NCBI RefSeq assembly: GCF_011764565.1
Contig: NZ_AP022871.1
Coordinates: 8,122,320-8,186,319, forward strand
DNA length: 64,000 nt
Source: Phytohabitans suffuscus
GTDB taxonomy: Bacteria > Actinomycetota > Actinomycetes > Mycobacteriales > Micromonosporaceae
Direction of reading: 5' to 3'
Shown: positions 45,425 to 55,613 of the stretch, piece after piece
Layout of the letters: every line of letters starts with the position of its first letter
Position numbering within the stretch: position 1 is the first letter of the stretch
The notes under the pieces: generated by a model
Databases searched by the model: none
What the model was told of the DNA's origin: nothing
What the model saw: only the letters and a program-made list of their open reading frames with translations
Program-made: the position numbers and the translations under genes

Positions 45425-46105
45425 CACCGAAACCGACGCCCAGTCTCCACATCGGCGCGGACAGACCGGCTGAAGCACAGAGGTCACTGTGGACAGACCC
45501 GCACCCTGACCCCGGAAGGTCTCTGGTGTTCTCTGGGGTCGCGTGGAGTGTCTGGCCGTGTCCGTCTGGCCTGGATCGGTCCGTGCAAGGGGTGCTGCCG
45601 CGCCGCTTCCGCTCCTCGGCGCGTGGGACGCGCCTGTGGTGCGGGTCGGCTTGCCACCGGACGACGTGGTCGCCCCTCGTTGGGGCCGATGGATGGGGGT
45701 GTTAAGCGACGCGTAGATGTCGCGGCCGTGTCGGTTGCTGTGCGCTACATGGCGTAGCGGCTAGGCCGTCTTGGGCCGAGGTTCATAGCCACTGGTTGAT
45801 TGTGGCGATGGTGACGGTGGCTTCGTAGCGGACGGCGAGTATGTCGTATCTGGTGGCTGGTCGGTCCTCGGTTTGCTTGGTCGCCAACCGATCTACCGGA
45901 GACCTCAGCCTTTATCGATCGCCGCCACGCCGGAACCTCACCGACGGATCCCTTACCAATCAGGCCCTAGTCCTGCATGGGTCAGCTTGCTGTCCGCCAG
46001 TTCGAAGGTTGTGGCGGCGGTATAACCACGACAACGTGGCTTCAGCAGCCCGCTGTCCGTTGTGGGCGGTGCGGTCGTGGGGTCGTCTCCTTTAGAGTCA
46101 GACAC
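45425..46105. other. Gene-poor stretch with mobile-element debris
   Basis: No convincing gene; base composition drops in the right half (AT-richer 45700-46080). Holds the IS5-like remnant 45761-45970. The 45425-45760 part has no recognisable content. Confidence 0.5.
45761..45970 (-). mobile_element. Internally deleted IS5-like element (210 bp)
   Basis: Ends read CTAGGGCCTGATTGG (from 45970 leftward) and CTAGGCCGTCTTGG (from 45761 rightward), related inverted termini. On the minus strand 45888-45783 encodes ATRYDILAVRYEATVTIAT and INQWL-stop, the C-terminus of IS5-family transposases as I know them. Nearly all of the transposase is gone, leaving two ends plus the gene's tail. Confidence 0.55.
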
Positions 46106-47368
46106 GTGTTCGACGATCGTGTGGATGTGGCTGTGCTGGCCGGGATGCCTACAGGCGCCGACCTGGCGGCCGCGCTCGCCCGCGTCGACCGTGCGGTGTT
46201 GAACGGGTTCGAGCTGGTCGAGGTAGCCAAAGCCATCTCCCGGCAGGTCGCCCACTACCAGGCCGAACTACTCGCCACGGTGGCGGAGATCGCCTACTGT
46301 CCACCCGGTGACGAGACCAGCCCCGCCGAGCGCTCGGAGTATCCCGCCGAGTATGCCGCTGACGAGGTGCGGTTGGCGTTGACGTTGACCCGCCGCGCCG
46401 CCGACACCCTGATGGGTGACGCCTACACCCTGGTCGAACGCCTCCCCACCGTCCATCAGGCGCTGCGATCCGGCCAGATCGACCTGGCCCGAGCCCGCGT
46501 GCTGGACCAGGAAACCGCCGCCCTGCCCGAACCGGTAGCGCGGAAGATGGTCGACCTGATCCTGCCGGTCGCTGGCGAGTTGACCACCGGGCAGCTGCGG
46601 ATCCGGCTGCGTCGCCTGGTGATCGAGGCCGACCCTTCCGCCGCGGCCACCCGGCAACGGCAGGCGCTGGCCCGACGGCGGGTCGAACACGGCCTAGACG
46701 TGGACGGGACCGCTACCCTGGCCGGCTATCACCTACCACCCGATAGGGCCGCCACCGCAGCCGCCCGCATCGACACCCTCGCCGCGGCAGCCAAACAAGC
46801 CGGAGACACCCGCAGCCTGGATCAGCTACGCGCCGACCTGTATTTGGACATCCTCAACGGCGTCCTCCCCACCGACACCGACACCAGCACGAGCGGCGGG
46901 GGCGGGGTAGAACTCGTCGTCCCGCTGGCTGTTCTCGCCGGGCTGTGCCAGCAGCCGGGACAGATCAAGGGCTGGGGGCCGGTGCTGGCCGAGATCGCTG
47001 CCAAGCTGGCTGACCAGCAGCGGGAACGGCCGTGGCGCTACACAGTTGTCGGTGACGATGGTGTGGTTGTCGGGCACGGACGGTTGCGACGGCGGCCACC
47101 GCCGGGTGTGGCCGCGTTGGTGCGGGCCCGGGACCGGACCTGCCGGGCACCGGGTTGTCGGACACCGGCGCACCGGGCGGACCTGGACCACATCACCGCC
47201 TGGCAGGACGGCGGACCCACCACAGCCGCCAATCTTGGCGTGCTGTGCCGGCACTGCCACGGCTACAAACACAGCGAGGGTGTCACTCTCACCCAGCCCA
47301 CACCCGGCACCTTCACCTGGACGACCCGCCTGGGCCACACCTACACCACCACACCCGAACCACCCTGA
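46106..47368 (+). CDS. DUF222/13E12-repeat HNH endonuclease-like protein
   Basis: 420 residues from GTG 46106 (MFDDRVDVAVLAGMPTGADL); extension to 45977 would read into AT-rich remnant DNA. DUF222 covers residues 20-310 (VDRAVLNGFELVEVAKAISR, LALTLTRRAADTLMGDAYTL, ARARVLDQETAALPEPVARK). The C-terminal HNH site is DRTCRAPGCRTPAHRADLDHITAWQDGG...NLGVLCRHCHGYKH, with paired Cys for zinc and the catalytic His. These are the 13E12 repeats of actinobacteria, present in many copies and linked to mobile DNA; biological role unknown. Codon use is less GC-biased than its neighbours, which suggests transfer. Confidence 0.88.
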   Translation: MFDDRVDVAVLAGMPTGADLAAALARVDRAVLNGFELVEVAKAISRQVAHYQAELLATVAEIAYCPPGDETSPAERSEYPAEYAADEVRLALTLTRRAADTLMGDAYTLVERLPTVHQALRSGQIDLARARVLDQETAALPEPVARKMVDLILPVAGELTTGQLRIRLRRLVIEADPSAAATRQRQALARRRVEHGLDVDGTATLAGYHLPPDRAATAAARIDTLAAAAKQAGDTRSLDQLRADLYLDILNGVLPTDTDTSTSGGGGVELVVPLAVLAGLCQQPGQIKGWGPVLAEIAAKLADQQRERPWRYTVVGDDGVVVGHGRLRRRPPPGVAALVRARDRTCRAPGCRTPAHRADLDHITAWQDGGPTTAANLGVLCRHCHGYKHSEGVTLTQPTPGTFTWTTRLGHTYTTTPEPP

Positions 47369-48004
47369 CCACCACACCCACCCACGCGGACGGTGAGGTT
47401 ACAGACCCGAAGCCGAGAACGGCGCAGGCCACGGGTGGCCCTGCCACAAAGTCACCGCGCTCTTATACCCACGCGGCTCGGCGGCACCGAACGAGCTGCC
47501 CGGCGGGATCGCCGTCGCGGCGGTAGAGCCTGGACATGCCCCGGCCCAGCCGCGGACCGTCCGCGCCCTCACGCCCTGGCCTCGACGGGCCCGGCCCGTG
47601 CTGCAAGGCCCGGCCCGTGCTGCAAGACCCGGGGCGGGCAGAGCCAGCCATCCAGGGTCCGGGGTCGGGCTTGCGCGACGCGGACAAGTGACGCCGGGCA
47701 ACCAGCAACGGCCCAGACCCAACACCCGACCTAATCCGCTCAAGGCAGCGGGGGCGGCCAGCACGGGCCCAACATCATGCAGGAAGTAAGCCGAGTGGCA
47801 TTGGGCCTGGACCACTGGCGGACGTCGGGGTCGGGGTCGGGGTAGCTCAGGTCTTCTGGGGCTGGATCCTCGTGGCTCGTCGCGGCCTGACCCGGCCTGC
47901 TGGCCCGCCCTGACCGCCCCAGCCTGCCCCGCCCAGCCTGACCCGGCCTGCTGGCCCGCCCTGACCCGCCCAGCCTGACCCGCCCTGATCCGGGCGCTGT
48001 CTGG
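47369..48004. other. Intergenic stretch with minisatellites
   Basis: No gene seen. An 18-bp unit (CCCGGCCCGTGCTGCAAG) occurs at 47590-47607 and 47609-47626. A unit of about 51 bp, starting CCTGACCCGGCCTGCTGG, repeats at 47886 and 47937 and runs almost to the kinase stop codon. Confidence 0.6.
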
Positions 48005-49072
48005 CTAGAGGTCGGAGAGTTTGGCGATCGTGGCGGTGGCACGGCGCACGGTGTGGATCTCGCCGGTGGGGATGGTGTGGTCGAGGAAGGCGTAGCGGCG
48101 GGCGACCTCGGCGTGCGTCGAGTCCTGGTGGTCGCGGGCGGCGCGGTCCTTCGTGGCGCGCCACCAGTCGCCGATGTCGCCCCAGCCGGGTGCGGACAGC
48201 GAGCCGCCGAAGTGCTGTACCGACAGCGCGGCCACCAGGTTGGCGAAGGCGAGCCGGTCGGCCAGCGGCCAGCCGGCGAGCGTGCCGGCGATGAAGCCGG
48301 CCCCGAAGACGTCGCCGGCGCCGGTCGGGTCCAGGGCCTCGACCGGGACGCCGGGGACCGAGGCCGCCTCGCCGGTGCCGGCGTCGAGCGCGAGGGCGCC
48401 GGCCGGGCCGCAGGTCACGACGGCGACGGGTACCCGCTCGGCCAGGGCGCGCAGTGCGGCGTCGGGGGTGTCGGTGTGGGTGTAGCGCATCGCCTCGACC
48501 GCGTTGGGCAGGAACGCGTGGCAGTGGTCGAGCACCGACAGCGCCTCGGTGGACCAGGAGCCGGTGGCGTCCCAGCTGGCGTCGGCGAAGACCAGCGTGC
48601 CGGCGGCGTGCGCGCGGCGGACCCAGGGCATCGGCTCCAGGCCGAGGCTGACGTACGCGCTGCGGGCCGCCGGCAGGTCGCCGACCAGGCCGTCGACGGT
48701 GGCCGGGGCGGGGTGGCCGTGGGTGATCATGCTGCGGTCCCGCTCGTACGCCAGGGAGACCGTGACCGGCGAGTGCCAGTCGTCGAAGCGGCGGGAGGCG
48801 GTGAGGTCGACGTTCTCCTCGCCGGAGAGGATCTGCCAGCAGAAGTCGCCGTACGCGTCGGAGCTGATCGGCGAGCTCAGCCCGGTGCGCACCCCGAGCC
48901 GGCTGGCCGCGACCGCGAGGTTGGCGATGCCGCCGGGGCTGGAGCCCATACCGAGCGTCCACACCTCGGTGCCGGGCGCGGGCAGTGCGGGCAGCCCGGT
49001 GAAGATGATGTCGAGGTAGACGACGCCTGCCGCGAAGAGGTCGAGGCGCTGCCCGTCCACAGTGGCCGACAT
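48005..49072 (-). CDS. PfkB/ribokinase-family sugar kinase
   Basis: 355 residues from ATG 49072. The N-terminal glycine motif is LGMGSSPGGIANLAVAASRLG; the C-terminal signature DPTGAGDVFGAGFIAGTLAG contains the catalytic Asp and anion hole (GAGD). No membrane parts. It phosphorylates a sugar or nucleoside with ATP; which one is not clear, and the N-terminal lid differs from ribokinase and 2-keto-3-deoxygluconate kinase. It follows the histidine kinase stop by seven bases on the same strand, so it may be in that operon. Confidence 0.85.
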   Translation of the reverse strand: MSATVDGQRLDLFAAGVVYLDIIFTGLPALPAPGTEVWTLGMGSSPGGIANLAVAASRLGVRTGLSSPISSDAYGDFCWQILSGEENVDLTASRRFDDWHSPVTVSLAYERDRSMITHGHPAPATVDGLVGDLPAARSAYVSLGLEPMPWVRRAHAAGTLVFADASWDATGSWSTEALSVLDHCHAFLPNAVEAMRYTHTDTPDAALRALAERVPVAVVTCGPAGALALDAGTGEAASVPGVPVEALDPTGAGDVFGAGFIAGTLAGWPLADRLAFANLVAALSVQHFGGSLSAPGWGDIGDWWRATKDRAARDHQDSTHAEVARRYAFLDHTIPTGEIHTVRRATATIAKLSDL

Positions 49073-49079
49073 CCGCCGA

Positions 49080-50246
49080 TCATGTCACGGCGGGCTCCGC
49101 CGCGAGGGGCAGAGTCACGCGAACCAGCAGGCCACCGCCGTCGCGCGGTTCGGCCGTGACCTCGCCGCCGTGGGCCCGGGCGACCGACCGCACGATCGAC
49201 AGGCCGAGGCCGGCGCCGCGGTCCCGGTCGACCCGCTCGGCGCCGTACCGCCGGAACGGCTCGAACAACCCGGGGACCTCGTACCGGGGGATCACCGGCC
49301 CGGAGTTACTCACCGTGACCTCCACGATGCCCTCGGGGAGGGACCGGCAGGCGACCCGTACCCAGCCCTCCGGGCCGGCGTTGTGGCGGATGCCGTTCTC
49401 GACGAGGTTCTGCACGAGGCGTTCCAGCAGCACCGGGTCGCCCAGCGTCGGCGCGGGCGAGGGCTCGCCGCCCACGTTCACCTCCGCCTTCGACGCCTCC
49501 GCCGCCAGGTGGGCGACGGTGTGCTCGACCACGTCGGCCAGGTCGACCAGGCTCGTGTCGAGCATCTCGTTGTCGGTGCGGGCGAGCAGCAGCAGCCCGT
49601 TGATCAGGCGCTCGTGCCGCAGGTTGATGTCGAGCAGCAGCTCGGTCAGCTGCCGCGCCTCGGGCGGGAGCGACTCGCGGTGCGCGGCGTACTCCAGGAC
49701 CGCCCGGCTCAGCGTGAGCGGGGTGCGCAGCTCGTGGGAGGCGTTCGCGACGAAGCGGTGCTGGCCGTCGAAGGAGCGGTCCAGCCGTTCCAGCATCGTG
49801 TCGAACGTGTCGGCCAGCTCCTTGATCTCGTCGCGCGGCCCGGCCAGCGCGATCCGCTCGTGCAGCCCCCGGTCGGCGGCGGGCGCGGCGGCGATGCGGT
49901 GCGCGGTCTCGGTGATCCGGTACAGCGGCCGCAGCGCCCGCCCGGCCAGCAGCCACCCGAACGCCACCGCCACCGCCGTGACCAGCACCAGCGACACGAT
50001 CCCGGTGGTCAGCATGTCGTCGAGGGCGGCCTCGCGCAGCTTGGCGGGCAGCTCGGCGGCGTACAGCTGGTCGACCTCCGGCGGCAGCGGCTGGTCCGCG
50101 GCGCCGGTGCGGGTGAGCAGCTTCATCGTGGTCGGCAGCCGCTGGCCGACCAGCACGTACATGACGGCGACGAGCACCGCGCCGGCCACGAACAGCAGCC
50201 CGCCGTAGAGCACGGTCAGGCGGGCCCGGATCGTGAGGCGGTTCAC
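49080..50246 (-). CDS. Sensor histidine kinase
   Basis: 388 residues from GTG 50246, coupled to the response regulator by GTGA. Two membrane helices (LTVLYGGLLFVAGAVLVAVM and IVSLVLVTAVAVAFGWLLAG) flank an outside loop of about 70 residues. HAMP follows (RALRPLYRITETAHRIA), then the phospho-acceptor RFVANASHELRTPLTLS, the N box LVQNLVENGIRHN and G box DRGAGLGLSIVRSVARAHGG. Full set of kinase motifs. The divergent exporter operon is the obvious target, as in systems sensing cell-envelope antibiotics. Confidence 0.93.
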   Translation of the reverse strand: MNRLTIRARLTVLYGGLLFVAGAVLVAVMYVLVGQRLPTTMKLLTRTGAADQPLPPEVDQLYAAELPAKLREAALDDMLTTGIVSLVLVTAVAVAFGWLLAGRALRPLYRITETAHRIAAAPAADRGLHERIALAGPRDEIKELADTFDTMLERLDRSFDGQHRFVANASHELRTPLTLSRAVLEYAAHRESLPPEARQLTELLLDINLRHERLINGLLLLARTDNEMLDTSLVDLADVVEHTVAHLAAEASKAEVNVGGEPSPAPTLGDPVLLERLVQNLVENGIRHNAGPEGWVRVACRSLPEGIVEVTVSNSGPVIPRYEVPGLFEPFRRYGAERVDRDRGAGLGLSIVRSVARAHGGEVTAEPRDGGGLLVRVTLPLAAEPAVT

Positions 50247-50899
50247 CGGATCACGTACCCGTCGCCGGGCACGGTCCGCACGACCGGCGGGTCGCCGAGC
50301 TTGCGGCGCAGCTTGAGGATCGTCACCCGCACCGCCGCCGTGAACGGGTCGGCGTGCTCGTCCCACACCTTCTCCAGCAGGTGCTCGGCGCTGACCACCG
50401 CGCCGTCCGCCCGCATCAGCTCCGCCAACGTCGCGAACTCCTTCCGGGACAGCGCCACGTACCGCCCGTCGCGGTACACCTCCCGCCGGGGCAGGTCGAC
50501 GGTGATGCCGGCGCGTCGCAGCACCGGCGGCGCCGCCGGACGGGACCGCCGGCCCAGGGCCAGCACGCGGGCGGCCAGCTCGGCGAAGGCGAACGGTTTG
50601 GGCAGGTAGTCGTCGGCCCCGAGGGACAGCCCGGCCACCCGGTCGCCGATCTCGGCCGCCGCGGTGAGCATCAGCACCCGGGTCTGCGCGCCGGAGTCGA
50701 CCAGCGCCCGGCACACGTCGTCGCCGTGCACCACCGGCAGGTCGCGGTCCAGCACCACCACGTCGTAGTCGTTGACGCCCAGCCGTTCCAGCGCGGCGTC
50801 GCCGTCGTAGACGACGTCCACCGCGTGGGCCTCACCCCGCAGCCAGCGGGCGATCAGGTCGGCGAGCAGCCGTTCGTCCTCGACGACCAGTACACGCAT
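50243..50899 (-). CDS. OmpR-family response regulator
   Basis: 218 residues. Receiver domain with the acidic pair in VVEDERLLAD, phospho-acceptor in YDVVVLDRDLPVVHG, Thr in VLMLTAAA and Lys in YLPKPF. The winged-helix domain ends VRVTILKLRRKLGDPPVVRTVPGDGYVIR, the usual DNA-binding wing. It is transcribed divergently from the lipoprotein-exporter operon, 168 bases away, and probably controls it. Confidence 0.95.
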   Translation of the reverse strand: MRVLVVEDERLLADLIARWLRGEAHAVDVVYDGDAALERLGVNDYDVVVLDRDLPVVHGDDVCRALVDSGAQTRVLMLTAAAEIGDRVAGLSLGADDYLPKPFAFAELAARVLALGRRSRPAAPPVLRRAGITVDLPRREVYRDGRYVALSRKEFATLAELMRADGAVVSAEHLLEKVWDEHADPFTAAVRVTILKLRRKLGDPPVVRTVPGDGYVIR

Positions 50900-51067
50900 C
50901 GCCCAATGATCGCCGACGGCCGTGTTCGTTCCGCGTTAACGGCGGCGGAAACCGCCGGGTAACGCGCCGCCGCGTTGACTGCCTGCCATCGCCGGCCAAC
51001 CGGGCCGGGACCGACTGGGAGGCACGATGACCGGCAGGGAGACAGGATGACCGGCAGGGGAGACAGG

Positions 51068-51622
51068 ATGAGCGACCGGAGGACGAGAAGGGCGGTCTGG
51101 GCGGTCGCCGCGGCGGTGCTCGCCCTCGCGCTCGCCGGCTGCGGCGGTGACGGCGGCGACGGCGGCGGGATCGCCTCCGCGGGCGGCGCGGCCAGCGCGG
51201 CACCGGGCGCCAGCCCCTCGGCCGCCAAGGACGACTACCAGGCGATGCTGGACTTCACCGAGTGCATGCGCGGCGAGGGCGTCGAGATGCCCGACCCGGA
51301 GCCCGGCGGCGGCGTCCAGCTGCGCTTCCAGGGCACCGACCCGGCCAAGGTCGAGGCGGCGATGGCCAAGTGCCGCCCGCTGATGCCGAACGGCGGCGAG
51401 CTGCGCCAGGCCGACCCGGAGCGGATCGAGAAGGCCCGCCAGTACTCCAGGTGCATGCGGGACAACGGCGTGCCCGAGTTTCCCGACCCCGACCCGCAGA
51501 CCGGCGGCATCATGCTCCGCGCCGGACCCGGCAGCGGCCTCGACCCGAACGACCCCACCTTCGCCGCCGCGCAGAAGACCTGCGAGAAGCTGCGCCCGGT
51601 CCCGCCGGGGAGCGGCGGATGA
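51068..51622 (+). CDS. Small lipoprotein with paired Cys blocks
   Basis: 184 residues from ATG 51068, RBS GGGGAG. Signal peptide and lipobox LALALAGCGG. The mature part repeats one block twice: MLDFTECMRGEGVEMPDPEP and YSRCMRDNGVPEFPDPDPQT, each with CMR-G/N-G and PDP, plus two more Cys, so two disulfides are likely. I know this type as a companion of HlyD/MacB exporters in actinobacteria; function unknown. Two near-identical 21-bp copies of an ATG-and-RBS segment lie just upstream (51027-51067). Coupled to the next gene by ATGA. Confidence 0.8.
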   Translation: MSDRRTRRAVWAVAAAVLALALAGCGGDGGDGGGIASAGGAASAAPGASPSAAKDDYQAMLDFTECMRGEGVEMPDPEPGGGVQLRFQGTDPAKVEAAMAKCRPLMPNGGELRQADPERIEKARQYSRCMRDNGVPEFPDPDPQTGGIMLRAGPGSGLDPNDPTFAAAQKTCEKLRPVPPGSGG

Positions 51623-52682
51623 GCGGGCGCGGACGGCGCCGGGCGCTGCTGGCCGCCGGGGTCGCGGTGGCCGCGGCGGGCGGCACGGCGGCGGTGGTCA
51701 CGCTCGACCGGGGCGGCAGCGGTACCGCCGCCGGCAGCACCCTGCCGCCGGCCACGGCCCAGGTCGAACGCTCCACGCTGGTGGACGCGGAGACGGTCGA
51801 CGGCACGCTCGGGTACGGCACCGGGACGGCGGTCACGCCCCGCCTGCGCGGCACCGTCACCTGGCTGCCCGCGGCCGGCTCGACGGTCAGGCGCGGCGGC
51901 CGCCTCTACGGGGTCGACGACACGCCGGTGGTGCTGCTGCGCGGCACGCTCCCGCTGTACCGGCCGCTCGCGCCGGGCGTGGAGGGCGCGGACGTGAGGC
52001 AGTTCGAGCAGAACCTGGCGGCGCTCGGCTACGACGGGTTCACGGTCGACGAGGAGTACACCGGCTCCACCGCCGACGCGGTCCGGCGCTGGCAGGAGGA
52101 CCTCGGCATCGCCGAGACCGGCGCCGTCGAGGTCGGCCGCGTCGTGTACGCCGCCGGCGACGTGCGGGTCCAGGAGGTGCGCGGCCAGGTCGGCGACCCG
52201 GCGGGCGGCCAGGCGGTGCTCTCCTACACGGGTACCACGAGGGTGGTCACCGTCGAGCTGGACGTCGACCAGCAGCGGCTGGCCGGCAAGGGCGCCGCGG
52301 TCGGCGTCGAGCTGCCCGACGGGCGCACCGTGAAGGGGACGGTCGCCGCCGTCGAGACCGTCATCGACCTGGGCGGCGGCAGCGGCCAGGAGCAGGAGCC
52401 GGAGACCAGGCTGGAGGTCACCGTGTCGCTGGCCGACCAGAAGGACCTGGGCACGCTCGACCAGGCCGCGGTGGACGTGTCGTTCACCGCGCAGAAGCGG
52501 GAGGACGTGCTGAGCGTCCCGGTCGCCGCGCTGCTCGCCCTCGCCGAGGGCGGCTACGGGGTACAGGTCGTCGAGGGCACCTCCACCCGGATCGTCCCGG
52601 TGGAGACCGGGATGTTCTCCGGCGGGCGGGTCGAGGTGACCGGCGACGGCCTGTCCGAGGGCACGACCGTGGGCGTGGCCTC

Positions 52683-52686
<4 letters not shown>
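51619..52686 (+). CDS. HlyD-type periplasmic adaptor with a peptidoglycan-binding domain
   Basis: 355 residues. N-terminal membrane anchor (ALLAAGVAVAAAGGTAAVVT). Residues 110-160 form a PG_binding_1 domain: GVEGADVRQFEQNLAALGYD...VDEEYTGSTADAVRRWQEDLG. The beta-barrel part follows (VVTVELDVDQQRLAGKGAAV, VSVPVAALLALAEGGYGVQV, EGTSTRIVPVETGMFSGGRV). It connects the MacB-type permease to the cell wall. ATGA and GTGA overlaps tie it to both neighbours. Confidence 0.87.
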
Positions 52687-53356
<670 letters not shown>

Positions 53357-53360
<4 letters not shown>

Positions 53361-54570
53361 CGGCGCCGGCCGCGCACCGGCTGGCGCCCGCGCGGATGCG
53401 GGCGTCCGACGTCCTGACGGTGGGCGGGGCGGGCCTGCGGACCAGGCCGCTGCGCGCGTTCCTGTCCGCGCTGGGCATCGCGATCGGCATCGCCGCGATG
53501 GTCGCGGTCGTGGGCGTCTCCACGTCCAGCCGCGCCGACCTGGCGCGGACCCTCGACCGCCTCGGCACCAACCTGCTCACCGCCGGTCCGGGCAACGACA
53601 TCTTCGGTGGCGCGGCCACCCTCCCGGAGGAGTCGGTCGACATGATCCGCCGGATCGGGCCGGTCACCGCGGCGTCCGCGGTGGGCAAGGTGCCGGACGC
53701 CAAGGTGTACCGCTCCGACCGCATCCCGCAGGTCGAGACCAACGGCCTGCTCTGCCTGGCCGCCCGCCTCGACCTGCTCTCGACGGTGAGCGCCACGGTG
53801 GCCAGCGGCACCTGGCTCAACGAGGCCACGGCCCGCTACCCGGCGGTGGTGCTCGGCGACGCCGCGGCCCGGCGGCTGGGCATCGGCGCGGCCGGGCAGG
53901 ACGTGCGGGTGTACGTCGGCGGCGAGTGGTTCACCGTGATCGGCATCCTGGCGCCGGCACCGCTCGCCCGGAGCTCGACTCGGCCGCCCTGGTCGGCTGG
54001 CCCGCCGCGCGGTCCTACCTGGACTTCGACAGCCACCCGACCACCGTGTACGCCAGGGCGCGCGAGCAGTACGTCACGGACGTCCGCGACGTGCTCGCCG
54101 CCACGGCCAACCCGCAGGCGCCGAGCGAGGTGGAGGTCTCCAGGCCGTCCGACGCGCTCGCCGCGAAGCAGGCCGCGGACCGCGCGTTCACCGGGCTGCT
54201 GCTGGGGCTGGGCGCGGTGGCCCTGCTGGTCGGCGGCGTGGGCGTGGCCAACACGATGGTCATCTCGGTGCTCGAACGCCGCGCCGAGATCGGGCTGCGC
54301 AGGTCCCTGGGCGCGACCCGCGGCCAGGTGCGCGTGCAGTTCCTGTCCGAGTCGCTGCTGCTGTCCGCGCTGGGCGGCGCCGGCGGCGTGGTACTGGGCA
54401 CGGCCGTGACCGCCTTCTACGCCACGACCCAGGACTGGCCGGCGGTCGTCCCGCCCTGGGCCGCGGCCGGCGGCATCGGGGCCACGCTGGTGATCGGCGC
54501 GATCGCCGGCCTGTACCCGGCGATCCGCGCCGCCCGCCTCCCACCCACGGAGGCCCTGGCAGCGCCCTGA
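53357..54570 (+). CDS. MacB-type ABC exporter permease, one apparent frameshift
   Basis: From ATG 53357 the frame gives the first helix (LRAFLSALGIAIGIAAMVAV) and the MacB periplasmic domain to VIGILAPAPLA; the next frame continues ELDSAALVGWPAARSYLDFD and the three C-terminal helices, including LLLGLGAVALLVGGVGVANT and the FtsX signature with ERRAEIGLRRSLGATRGQV. Adding one C to CCC 53967-53969 gives APLAPELDSAALVG and about 405 residues. Completes the lipoprotein, adaptor, ATPase, permease operon, likely exporting a toxic compound or envelope molecule under the two-component system. Confidence 0.87.
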
Positions 54571-54665
54571 CCGCTGTACTCCGCTGTACCCCGCTGTGAT
54601 GCTGTACCCGCTGTGATGCTGTACCTCCGCTGTGATGCTGTACCTCCGCTGTAATGCTGTACCTG
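54571..54665. repeat. Degenerate tandem repeat CCGCTGT-GATGCTGTAC
   Basis: Units of 18-20 bp built on CCGCTGTGATGCTGTACCT are repeated about five times directly after the permease stop. No gene in the gap to 54762. Confidence 0.8.
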
Positions 54666-54762
54666 CCGGGAAACGCCGGCCGCGCCGTGCGGCCGGCGTT
54701 TCCGGACCGGACCCGTCATTATTTCGGGTGTCGGCCGTTGTCGTTGTGGGGAGGTACAGCTG

Positions 54763-55563
54763 ATGGACGACGGCACCGCGCGCCGGCCACCGGCGTCGGT
54801 CACCGATCAGCGGGAGCGGTCGTTGCGCCGCCACCGCACGCCCGCCGGCGCGGTGCGGGACGCCTGGCGGGCGGCCGTGGAGCACCAGGGCTGGGTGCGG
54901 CCGGAGGACTGGTGGCACCCGTCCGTGGAGGCGCTGGCCCGCGCGGTCGCCCGGCGCCAGGACGTGCGGCCGGCCGGCACCCGCCTCGGGCACGCGCGGG
55001 CCCGGGCGGGCTGGGGGCTGCGGCGCACGGTCGACGACGTCTTCGCCCTGTACCGGCGCATGCCCTTCGCCGGGCCCCCGTCGCGGCTGGTCCGCGCGGT
55101 GGTCGAGGCGTGGGCGGAGGTGGTCCTCGCGCCCACCGACGTGACGCTCTGCGGCGACCCGCGCCGCGGCTCGGTGACCGCCGGCTACCTGGCCTCGCTG
55201 CTGGGCGGCGTGTACCTGCTCGGCGGCGAGGACGGCCCGCCGCTGTCGGACGAGTTCGTGGTGCTGGTCGTGGACGTGCCGGCCCCCGCCGGGGGCACCG
55301 GCTGGGAGCCGGTCACGCTGCTGCTCGACCTGGGCCCGGCCCTGCTGCCGGTGCTGCCCGCCCACGCGCTGATCGTGACGTTCTCGCCCGGCCGGGTCGG
55401 CACGCTGGTCCGCCGCGACCCGGCCCTACCCGCCGTCGTGGCCGAGCTGGCCGCGCACCTGCCCGACCGCGCCGAGACCGGCAGCGTGGTCCTGACCGCC
55501 GAGATCCCCGAGGACGTACCGGCCGCCCACCGCCTCCTGGACCAGGTCGCCGCCGGCTACTGA
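54763..55563 (+). CDS. Hypothetical protein (266 residues)
   Basis: ATG 54763 with GGGGAGG eight bases upstream. Soluble-looking, Arg-rich N-terminus (RERSLRRHRTPAGAVRDAWR), then a middle part PEDWWHPSVEALARAVARRQ and RTVDDVFALYRRMPFAGPPS and hydrophobic strands EFVVLVVDVPAPAGG and EPVTLLLDLGPALLPVLPAH. Not recognised. The good RBS and clean reading frame support a real gene; nothing in the neighbourhood explains it. Confidence 0.7.
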   Translation: MDDGTARRPPASVTDQRERSLRRHRTPAGAVRDAWRAAVEHQGWVRPEDWWHPSVEALARAVARRQDVRPAGTRLGHARARAGWGLRRTVDDVFALYRRMPFAGPPSRLVRAVVEAWAEVVLAPTDVTLCGDPRRGSVTAGYLASLLGGVYLLGGEDGPPLSDEFVVLVVDVPAPAGGTGWEPVTLLLDLGPALLPVLPAHALIVTFSPGRVGTLVRRDPALPAVVAELAAHLPDRAETGSVVLTAEIPEDVPAAHRLLDQVAAGY

Positions 55564-55613
55564 GCTTGCTGGCTGCTGAGCTTGCGGGTTGCTGAGCTTG
55601 CCGGTTGCTGAGC

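Noticed and set aside
47886..47990. Minisatellite as an origin or iteron array
   Set aside because: Only two imperfect 51-bp units of very high GC, no DnaA boxes and no replication gene nearby.
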